Origin: Tannerella sp.
Lineage (GTDB): Bacteria > Bacteroidota > Bacteroidia > Bacteroidales > Tannerellaceae
Assembly (NCBI GenBank): GCA_031266995.1
Contig: JAIRZY010000078.1
Coordinates: forward strand, 1-33,144
Length of the DNA stretch: 33,144 nucleotides
Direction: 5' to 3'
Under the pieces are notes generated by a model. The model had not been told where the DNA came from. It saw only the letters and a list, made by a program, of their open reading frames with translations, and searched no databases. The position numbers were made by a program, and so were the translations under genes. Shown one piece after another: positions 1 through 7,726 of this stretch; the first letter of the stretch is position 1; each line of letters starts with the position of its first letter.

Positions 1-6
1 CTCAAT

Positions 7-36
7 TTTTATGTTCGGAAATATATCGTATCTTTG
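7..36 (+). promoter_or_regulatory. Bacteroidota-type promoter upstream of tamB
   Basis: TATCTTTG at 29-36 matches the TAnnTTTG -7 consensus. A T-rich stretch about 20 bp upstream is only a weak -33 match. The implied transcription start leaves a leader of roughly 50-70 nt before tamB. The real upstream neighbour lies outside the window. Confidence 0.6.
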
Positions 37-114
37 TGGAGATTCATATTGGTCAAAAATTTGTTTTTTAGCAAGTTGTAAATAAATTTTCATAACATGC
101 AAAAAGAGCGAAGC

Positions 115-3100
115 ATGAAGGGAAAATGGAAAAAAGGGATAAAGCGGCTGCTGCTGGCGGGCATAATAGTGGTCGGCGCCGTACTGCTGGCGATCGCAAC
201 CCTGTACGTCCCGGCCGTACAGGATTTTGCCGTAAAGGAAGCATCGCGCCGCCTTTCCGCCGCCACCGGCCTGGATATCCACATTGACAGACTGCGCCTG
301 TCGTTTCCGCTCAATCTGCACGTGCAGAACGTTCTCGTGACGGATGCGGCGCATGACACGCTGCTGCTTTTCACCCGGCTGGAGGCCGCCATACAGCCGC
401 TCCCCCTGCTGAAGTACGAAATTGTCCCCGCGGACGACATTCGCCTCGAAAACGCGCGTTTCGACACCGGGACGCTGATCGAGGGCATGGCGATACGTGG
501 CGACTTGGACCGTCTTATACTGAACGTAAACCACATCCGCCTCCCCGACGAAACACTGCATCTGGACAGCCTGCTTCTCGAAGGTGCGGACGTGACACTT
601 CGCATTGATTCGACGCTGCCGCCTGACGACGAACCCGAAGTGCCCGTAAACTGGCAGTTTTTCCTCGACAGGATTCATCTGCGGCACATCGCGTTCCACT
701 GCCGGATGCCGTCCGACAGTATCCGCGCGGATTCGTTTTTCGAAGACGTCATGATTGCGGACGGAAATCTGGACCTGGGAGCGCAGCGATATGCCGTTCT
801 CCAGTGCCTCGTGTCGGGGGCGAGCGCCGGTTTCGACCGCGACGGCACGCCGGCAGGAAAGGGATTCGACCCCTCGCACGTTGCGCTTTCGGATCTGAAC
901 GTCGGGGCCGACTCGCTCCTGTATTTTGGCAGGACGATGCATGTCAACATTCGCCACTTTTCAGTCCGCGAGCAGTCCGGGCTGGAAATCATGTCGATGG
1001 ACGGCAGTCTGCAGAGCGATTCGACGACACTCTCCGTCCCCCGCTGGTCGCTGCGGACGCGCGGCTCGACGCTGTCGGCGCAGCTCTCCCTGCCCTGGCA
1101 AGCCCTGTCGGCGAATCCGCAGGACAACCTCCGCGCACTGCTCACGGCGTCGCTGGACAGGCGCGACATCTCGATTCTTGCAGGCAACGCTTTCGACGCG
1201 CCCGGACAGCGCTGGCCCGACACGCTGATCCTGTGCCGGACCACGCTGGAGGGGAATATGGAACGGTTAAACATCAGCAAACTATACAGCGAGCTGCCGG
1301 GCGTATTCAAAGTAGAAGCGGCGGGCGTCATCGAAAAAATGTCAGACCCGGCGGCGCGTTCGGGAAACATGCATCTGACGGTATCCACTTACGACGCGAA
1401 CGTCTTCCGCGCCCTTACGCAGAACGTGTACGACGGGAAATTCCGCCTGCCCGACAACATGCAGCTCGAAATGAAAACGGCGCTGAATCGCGGAGAATAC
1501 CGGCTCGAAATGTCGCTGGCCGAACAGCAGGGCAAAGTCCGTCTGGACGGTCGCTACCACGCCGCCCACCAGACCTATTCCGTCGCGATGAAAATCGACA
1601 GCCTCGAACCGGTTCATTTCCTGCCATACGACTCAGTGACGTGGCTGGCGGCATCTCTGCATGCCGAAGGGATGGGGACGAATCCGTTTGCCGCCTCGAC
1701 GTGGACACAGTTCGACGGCGAGCTACCCGAAATTCGCTACAAAGACGCCGTGCTGACAGGCCTGTCGTTCGACGGCTCGCTGAAAGACAACCACATGCAG
1801 GCAGCCCTGCGCAGCGCCCATCCGTATGCGCAGGCCGACGTTTCGCTGGACGGTTCGCTCCGCGAAAAGGACATTTCGGGCATTTTGATTGTAAATGTCG
1901 ACTCGCTGGATCTGTATGGTCTGCAACTGGCCGAACAGCCGTTTAGCCACTCGTTTCAGATTTTTTCGGAATTTGAAACAGACCTGGCAAAGCGGCACCG
2001 GTTCGACATCACGCTTGGTAACTGGGAGATGCTCATGCGACGGCGACGGATGAATCCCAAGACGCTGACGCTGCACGTCGACAGCCGTGAAGACCGCTCG
2101 CTCGTCTCCTTCCACGTGGGCGATTTGAGCGTCATGCTTCAGGGCAATACCGATCTGGGCACGCTTGCGGAAGACTTCAGCGTGCTGTCGGCCGACGCCG
2201 TACACCAGTTCGAGACGGACACGACGCTCGACCTGTCGCGGCTACGCCCCCTGTTTCCCGCAATGACGCTGAACGTGGAAGCGCAGCGCGACAATCCCGT
2301 CTATAATTATTTGCAGGAGAACAGTATATTTTTCGACCGCTTCGCCCTCGACGCCTCGCTGTCGCCCGAAAACGGGCTGCAAATGGACGCCTCGCTCTAC
2401 AACATCATTCGCGACACGACGAAAATCGACACCGTGCGCCTGCAAATCCGTCAGGATTCCACCGCGCTGCAATACACGGGTGAAGTGGTCAAGAACAAAT
2501 TTCGCAACCAGGAACCGTATCGGGCCAGCCTCACCGGCAAACTGCAGGACAATATGGCAGATGCGGAAGTCACGTATCGCAACAGGCTAAACGAAACCGG
2601 ACTGCACGCAGGCATCAGCGCCCGGAAAATGTCGTCGGGCGTGAAACTGCAACTGTTTCCCGAACGTCCCGTCATCGCCTATCTGCCTTTTCGGGTAAAT
2701 GCGGATAATTACATACATATAAAGACTCTGTCCGACATTTCGGCAAACCTGCGGCTGGAGGGTGAAAACGACGCGTCGGTGTGGCTGCATTCGCAGGAAG
2801 AAAACGGCGCCATGCAGGAACTGTCGCTCGAAGTCAACCAGATAAACCTGAAGCAGATATCCGAAAGCACCGGAAATCTGCCGCTCATGCAGGGCATTGC
2901 AAACTTTTCGATGCGATACGTGCCGATGAGCGACACCTACATGCTCGTGGCGGACGCCGGCGTCGACAACCTGATCTATCAGGACAGCAGGATTGGCGAA
3001 CTGCTGCTGAACGGCGTTTATCTGCCTGTGGAGGGAGGAAAGCACCGGGTCGACATGCACTTTTTTCATGACCGCGACGAGCTGTCCCGGTTTTCGCTGC

Positions 3101-4764
3101 TCTATCAGCCTTCGCGACAGGCCGGTGGCCGCATAGACGGCGTGTGGGACATAAACGGTTTTCCCCTGTCAATGCTGAATCCGGTTCTGGGAAGCAACAC
3201 CATGCGGCTGAACGGCGCGCTGCACGGGAACGCGCAAATATCGGGTACCGACGAGGCACCGGTCATCAACGGCTTCATGCAACTGGACACGGCCGCAGCC
3301 TACATCACGGCGGCAGGCACGCAAGTCCGCTTCGACGGGCAAAAGGTAAATATCGAAGACAGTAAGATTCTGTTTAACAAATATAACCTGTTTACGTCGG
3401 GCAATAATCCGTTCATAATCGACGGCTCGGTCGACATAAGCAATCCAGGGAAAAGCGAAGCCGACCTGACGCTGACGGCGCGTGACATGCAACTGCTGAA
3501 TGTGCCGAAAAACAGCGAAAGCATCGTCTACGGCCGGCTGTCCGTCGACCTCAACTCGACGGTAAAAGGCCCTTTGAACACGCTCAAAATGAGAGGAGAC
3601 CTCCACATGCTGGGCAGTACGAACATGAGCTATATCATGAAAGAGTCGCCCCTTGCGACATCCGACCGCATGGCCGACCTGGTCACCTTCTCCTATTTCC
3701 GCGACACCATCCCGCGCAGTACCTGGCTGCTCGAGAACCGCATGCCGCGCGAATTTGCCTCGGTAAGCGGGCTGGACATGCTGCTCACCGTCCGCATCGA
3801 CCCCGCGGTGAAGCTGAAGGTCGATCTCGACGAGACAGGAAACGACCGGGTCGAAATGAAAGGCGGTGGCGACCTGTCGCTGCAATACACGCCCCACGGT
3901 GAAATGCTGCTGAACGGCCGCTATACCTTCTCGGGCGGACTGATCAAGTACAACATGCCGATCATATCCAATAAAACGCTGAATATAAAAGAAAACAGCT
4001 ATGTGGAATGGACCGGAGACCTCTTCGACCCGTACCTCAGCCTGAAAGCGACCGAACGTATCCGCTCGTCGGTCAGCACCGACGGACAGAGGTCGCATAT
4101 CGTCAACTTCGAGGCCGGCATCGCGCTGCGGCAGAGGATAGAAGACCTCAGTCTGCAGTTTACGCTGGATGCGCTCGACGACGTCGCCGTGCAAAACCAG
4201 CTCGTCGCAATGGGGACGGAAGAGCGCAGCAAGCAGGCCGTAAGTCTGCTGCTGACGGGCATGTATCTGGCGGGCGACGGAGCAGACCGCACAAAGCTGG
4301 ACATGAACTCGGCGCTGAACACCTTCCTGCAGAGCGAAATCAACCACATCACGGGGAGCCTGCTGAAAGACGTCGATTTCAACTTCGGGATGGAGCGGTT
4401 TGACGACGCGTCGGGTTTCGGCCAGCGCACGGACTATTCGTTCCGCTTCTCGAAACGGTTCTACAACGACCGCTTCAACATCATTCTGGGCGGGCAGGTT
4501 TCGACCGGCGATGCGCTCGACGATAATAGCAGCATGTTTATCAACGACGCGTCCATCGAGTACCGTCTGGACACGGAGGGAAGCCGTTATGCCAAACTTT
4601 TCTACAACCGGCAGTACGACAGTTTGCTGGAAGGCGAAATCTCGAAATACGGCCTCGGCGTCGTCTTTCGCAGGAAGATGAGGCGGCTGGGAGACCTGTT
4701 CGTCTTCCGCAGGAAAAAAATAGAGACAGTTACTGAAAATGAAGTGCATGAGAACGGCAAGTAA
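115..4764 (+). CDS. tamB: Translocation/assembly module protein TamB (DUF490 family)
   Basis: Very large inner-membrane-anchored periplasmic protein of the AsmA/TamB superfamily, thought to form a hydrophobic groove that carries phospholipid, or helps barrel assembly, between the two membranes. Visible: a basic N-terminus (MKGKWKKGIKRLLLAG) followed by one hydrophobic anchor ending near LYVPAVQDF, then over 1,400 residues of beta-rich sequence. The conserved TamB C-terminal domain is recognisable from motifs such as FSGGLIKYNMPIISNK, then LSLQFTLDA and LNTFLQSEINHITGSLL. The track opens at 97. I prefer the ATG at 115, because M-K-x-x-W-K-K directly before the anchor is how relatives usually begin; 97 remains possible. 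The next gene encodes its outer-membrane partner TamL. Length, about 1,550 residues, is usual for Bacteroidota. Family assignment is firm; the transported substrate is inference. Confidence 0.93.
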   Translation: MKGKWKKGIKRLLLAGIIVVGAVLLAIATLYVPAVQDFAVKEASRRLSAATGLDIHIDRLRLSFPLNLHVQNVLVTDAAHDTLLLFTRLEAAIQPLPLLKYEIVPADDIRLENARFDTGTLIEGMAIRGDLDRLILNVNHIRLPDETLHLDSLLLEGADVTLRIDSTLPPDDEPEVPVNWQFFLDRIHLRHIAFHCRMPSDSIRADSFFEDVMIADGNLDLGAQRYAVLQCLVSGASAGFDRDGTPAGKGFDPSHVALSDLNVGADSLLYFGRTMHVNIRHFSVREQSGLEIMSMDGSLQSDSTTLSVPRWSLRTRGSTLSAQLSLPWQALSANPQDNLRALLTASLDRRDISILAGNAFDAPGQRWPDTLILCRTTLEGNMERLNISKLYSELPGVFKVEAAGVIEKMSDPAARSGNMHLTVSTYDANVFRALTQNVYDGKFRLPDNMQLEMKTALNRGEYRLEMSLAEQQGKVRLDGRYHAAHQTYSVAMKIDSLEPVHFLPYDSVTWLAASLHAEGMGTNPFAASTWTQFDGELPEIRYKDAVLTGLSFDGSLKDNHMQAALRSAHPYAQADVSLDGSLREKDISGILIVNVDSLDLYGLQLAEQPFSHSFQIFSEFETDLAKRHRFDITLGNWEMLMRRRRMNPKTLTLHVDSREDRSLVSFHVGDLSVMLQGNTDLGTLAEDFSVLSADAVHQFETDTTLDLSRLRPLFPAMTLNVEAQRDNPVYNYLQENSIFFDRFALDASLSPENGLQMDASLYNIIRDTTKIDTVRLQIRQDSTALQYTGEVVKNKFRNQEPYRASLTGKLQDNMADAEVTYRNRLNETGLHAGISARKMSSGVKLQLFPERPVIAYLPFRVNADNYIHIKTLSDISANLRLEGENDASVWLHSQEENGAMQELSLEVNQINLKQISESTGNLPLMQGIANFSMRYVPMSDTYMLVADAGVDNLIYQDSRIGELLLNGVYLPVEGGKHRVDMHFFHDRDELSRFSLLYQPSRQAGGRIDGVWDINGFPLSMLNPVLGSNTMRLNGALHGNAQISGTDEAPVINGFMQLDTAAAYITAAGTQVRFDGQKVNIEDSKILFNKYNLFTSGNNPFIIDGSVDISNPGKSEADLTLTARDMQLLNVPKNSESIVYGRLSVDLNSTVKGPLNTLKMRGDLHMLGSTNMSYIMKESPLATSDRMADLVTFSYFRDTIPRSTWLLENRMPREFASVSGLDMLLTVRIDPAVKLKVDLDETGNDRVEMKGGGDLSLQYTPHGEMLLNGRYTFSGGLIKYNMPIISNKTLNIKENSYVEWTGDLFDPYLSLKATERIRSSVSTDGQRSHIVNFEAGIALRQRIEDLSLQFTLDALDDVAVQNQLVAMGTEERSKQAVSLLLTGMYLAGDGADRTKLDMNSALNTFLQSEINHITGSLLKDVDFNFGMERFDDASGFGQRTDYSFRFSKRFYNDRFNIILGGQVSTGDALDDNSSMFINDASIEYRLDTEGSRYAKLFYNRQYDSLLEGEISKYGLGVVFRRKMRRLGDLFVFRRKKIETVTENEVHENGK

Positions 4765-4849
4765 ATCATATAATCCGGCAGTCGCTCCGGCCTGCGCCGG
4801 TGCCTTGCGGCATGTCTACAGGCGGGTAAATTCAGGATTCGGGATTCTG

Positions 4850-7141
4850 GTGAAAAGTTCATTATTCCTCTCCATCCTGTTTTTCGCCTCCTGCTCCACG
4901 ACGAAAAAACTGCCTGCCTACGAACAGCTTTATACCGGCATTCAGCGCATTGAAGTGACCGACGCCAGGGCATACGGCGACGACGAGGTGATGACCGAAA
5001 TCGAGGCCGCACTCGCCTGCCCGCCAAACAATGCCTTTTTCGGCAGTTCGTCCCTGCGCATCCCGTTCCCGCTCGGGCTGTGGATGTACAACGCCCTCGT
5101 CGACAAAAAAGGCGGACTCAATCGCTGGATGTTCAAAACGTTTGCGGCCCGGCCGGTGCTCGTCTCGACCGTGAATCCGGAAATAAGGGCGAAGATTGCG
5201 CAGCAGTTGCTGCACGAATACGGCTACTTCAACGGCACGGCCTCCTGTCAGGTGATTCCACACGCGGGCGATTCGGCAAAAGCGAAAATACGCTACGAAC
5301 TGACGATGAACGAGCCATATACATACGATTCCATCGAATACCGCCGAATGCAGCACCGCGCCGATACGCTCCTCAAGCTTTCCGAGTCGGACCGCCTGCT
5401 GCGAAAGGGCGACCGCTTCGAAGTCAACATGCTGGAAGCCGAAAGGCGGCGCATTGCCTCGCTGATGCGCAATAATGGATACTACTACTTCCGCCCCGAA
5501 TACATCATCTGCGAAGCCGACAGCACCCTCGCGCCGCAACGCGTAAGCCTGCGCGTGCAGTTGAAGAGCGACCTTTCGCCTGCGACGCTGAGACCGTGGA
5601 AGATAGGGACGACCTCGGTGCACCTGTTCGGCTACGGCAACGAGGCGCCCACCGACTCGATGCAATACGAAGACATGAAAATTTACTACGAAGGGCGGCT
5701 TCGAATCAATCCGAAGGAACTGTATAACCGTTTCAAATTCAAATCCGGCGACCTTTATTCGCAGGCGCGGCAGGCACGGACGCAGTCGGAGCTGAATCGC
5801 CTCGGCATTTTCAGATACACGGAAATGCAGTACACGCCGGGCAGCGACTCCTGGCGATGCGACACGCTGAATGTGAACATGAATGCAGCCTGGGACCTGC
5901 CCCTGAACGGCGAGCTGGAGGTCAACCTCACCGCCAACAGCAACCGGCGCGTCGGGCCGGGCGCCGTCTTTTCGCTGACGAAAAACAACCTGTTCAGGCG
6001 AGGCGAAGTGCTGAACGTCAGCCTGAACGGCAGCCACGAATGGTTCCTCGACCGGATGAAGAACGAGTCGGGTTCGCTGCGCGACAACTACGAATACGGC
6101 GTCACCGGCACGCTGACCTTTCCGCGCGTACTGCTTCCCCGCTTCTTCAGGCGCGAGTACGACTTTCCGGCCTTCACCACGCTGCGGCTGTACACCAATC
6201 GCCTGAACCGTGCCGATTTCTTCCGTATCCTGTCGCTCGGCGGCAATGCCACCTACGATTTCGTCCCCGACCCCATCCGGACACATTCGTTTACGCCCTT
6301 CAGCCTGACCTTTACACAACTGGAGAAGACGACCGCCCGTTTCGACGAAATTGCCGCCGGCAACAGCGCCCTGTTTCAGAGCCTCAGGAACCAGTTCATC
6401 CCCTCCATCAGCTACACTTACACGCTGGACAATCTCCCCGTCCGCCGCGGCCGGCATACGACGTGGTGGCAACTGTCCGTGACCGAGTCCGGGAATCTCC
6501 TTTCGGGCCTCTACGCCCTTGCCGGGACCGGGTTCAACGAACATAAAGAACTGCTGGGCAATCCCTTCTCGCAGTTCCTGAAACTGACGACCGAGCTGCG
6601 CTACAACCACGCCATGAATCGCAGCAACCGGCTGGCCGGCCGGCTGGCCGGGGGCATCATCTACAGCTACGGCAATTCCGGCTTTGCGCCCTACAGCGAG
6701 CAGTTTTACGTAGGAGGCGCCAACAGCGTACGCGCCTTCACCATCCGCACGATTGGCCCGGGGCGCTTCAAGGGCGAAGACAGTGGCTTTGCCAACCTCG
6801 ACCACGTCGGCGACCTCAGGCTCGAAGGCAACATCGAATACCGTTTCAGCCTCTCCGGCGACCTCGAGGGAGCGCTGTTTCTGGATGCCGGCAACGTATG
6901 GCTGCTCCACGACGACACGGGCAACAATCGCCCCGGCGGAAAATTTGAATTGCGACACCTGCTGAACGACATTGCGCTGGGCACGGGCGGAGGCCTGCGC
7001 TACAACCTCGACGTGCTGGTCATTCGCCTCGACGTCGGCGTCGCACTCCACGTGCCTTACAACACGGGGAAAAGCGGCTATTTCAACAAAACACGACACG
7101 AAGGCCTCGGATTTCACATCGCCGTCGGATACCCCTTCTGA
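4850..7141 (+). CDS. tamL: TamL, BamA/TamA-family outer-membrane lipoprotein
   Basis: Omp85-superfamily protein, the outer-membrane partner of TamB; in Bacteroidota this TamA relative is a lipoprotein. Seen: a short lipoprotein signal (SLFLSILFFASC, Cys in a good lipobox), POTRA-like N-terminal half, and a C-terminal barrel with the conserved ANSVRAF motif (the VRGF/Y region of Omp85 loop 6) and a terminal aromatic, GYPF. The track starts at 4739 inside tamB, but that adds 37 residues with no signal-peptide character. The GTG at 4850 gives M-K-S-S-L-F-L..., a textbook lipoprotein start. The 86 bp between tamB and this start also contain the ATTCAGGATTCGGGATTC type of sequence seen in other gaps. 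ATG starts at 4739 or 4748 cannot be excluded. It is very likely cotranscribed with tamB. Confidence 0.9.
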   Translation: MKSSLFLSILFFASCSTTKKLPAYEQLYTGIQRIEVTDARAYGDDEVMTEIEAALACPPNNAFFGSSSLRIPFPLGLWMYNALVDKKGGLNRWMFKTFAARPVLVSTVNPEIRAKIAQQLLHEYGYFNGTASCQVIPHAGDSAKAKIRYELTMNEPYTYDSIEYRRMQHRADTLLKLSESDRLLRKGDRFEVNMLEAERRRIASLMRNNGYYYFRPEYIICEADSTLAPQRVSLRVQLKSDLSPATLRPWKIGTTSVHLFGYGNEAPTDSMQYEDMKIYYEGRLRINPKELYNRFKFKSGDLYSQARQARTQSELNRLGIFRYTEMQYTPGSDSWRCDTLNVNMNAAWDLPLNGELEVNLTANSNRRVGPGAVFSLTKNNLFRRGEVLNVSLNGSHEWFLDRMKNESGSLRDNYEYGVTGTLTFPRVLLPRFFRREYDFPAFTTLRLYTNRLNRADFFRILSLGGNATYDFVPDPIRTHSFTPFSLTFTQLEKTTARFDEIAAGNSALFQSLRNQFIPSISYTYTLDNLPVRRGRHTTWWQLSVTESGNLLSGLYALAGTGFNEHKELLGNPFSQFLKLTTELRYNHAMNRSNRLAGRLAGGIIYSYGNSGFAPYSEQFYVGGANSVRAFTIRTIGPGRFKGEDSGFANLDHVGDLRLEGNIEYRFSLSGDLEGALFLDAGNVWLLHDDTGNNRPGGKFELRHLLNDIALGTGGGLRYNLDVLVIRLDVGVALHVPYNTGKSGYFNKTRHEGLGFHIAVGYPF

Positions 7142-7259
7142 GGGTGGCGCATCGCAAAACGTCGCACCGGGAATTTCTGCCAAAATAAGCATTTATCTTT
7201 AAATCAAACGCTTAATACGCGAGCCTTTTCCCCCGTCATGCCCAAAAGCGCCGATCTGA

Positions 7260-7474
7260 CGCACGGGATTTTTTTCATTCCGTGCGGAACGCTTTTCATC
7301 CCGTGCGGGATTTTTTCCATCCCGTACGGAACGCTTTTCATCCCGTGCAGGATTTTTTTCATCCCGTGCGGAACACTTTTCATTCCGTGCAGATTTTTTT
7401 TCATCCCGTGCGGAACGCTTTTCATTCCGTGCAGGATTTTTTTCATCCCGCACGGAACGGATTTCATCCCGTTC
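7260..7474. repeat. Intergenic tandem array, exact 21-bp period (array A)
   Basis: Ten units at exactly 21-bp spacing: the core CAT(C/T)CCG begins at 7276, 7297, 7318, 7339, 7360, 7381, 7402, 7423, 7444 and 7465. Two flavours alternate, one with a T-run (GGATTTTTTTCAT) and one with GAACGCTTTTCAT, giving a 42-bp higher-order repeat. At the joints lie short palindromes such as ATCCCGTGCGGGAT and TTCCGTGCGGAA. The array fills the middle of a 585-bp gap (7142-7726) between tamL and the topoisomerase gene. The rest of that gap shows nothing recognisable apart from the promoter at 7682. Several ORFs cross the array on both strands only because 21 is a multiple of three. Confidence 0.9.
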
Positions 7475-7681
7475 GTCAGCTCGCCGCAATTCCCCGGCAA
7501 GCGGGCTTCAGCATACGGAAAGCAAACCGTACACGGCCTGCCCTCCGGCGCCTTTCCCGCCGGCGCCTGCAGCCCCTTCCCGTATGCATAGAATCCATGC
7601 GCCGGCATAAAACTTTATTCCCCAAATCCGGCGGCTTGAAACGCCCCACACCCCTTCCGACTGTTTCTTCCCATTTTTTTG

Positions 7682-7690
7682 TACCTTTGC
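7682..7690 (+). promoter_or_regulatory. -7 element of the topoisomerase operon promoter
   Basis: TACCTTTGC is a perfect TAnnTTTG element 37 bp before the ATG at 7727. No convincing -33 TTTG is seen at the right distance. Its position overlaps the upstream start proposed by the track (7679), which argues that translation begins at 7727. Confidence 0.65.
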
Positions 7691-7726
7691 CGGCGCGCAG
7701 AAACAGCGCTCTTAATAAAAAATGTG

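Noticed and set aside
3169-4749. 526-residue minus-strand ORF inside tamB
   Set aside because: Antisense to the conserved TamB C-terminal domain.
4862-7192. 776-residue minus-strand ORF opposite tamL
   Set aside because: Mirror of GC-biased codons in tamL; no recognisable motif and no promoter.
7199-7608. Repetitive ORFs across array A on both strands
   Set aside because: Period 21 keeps several frames open on both strands at once, so openness is not evidence of coding.
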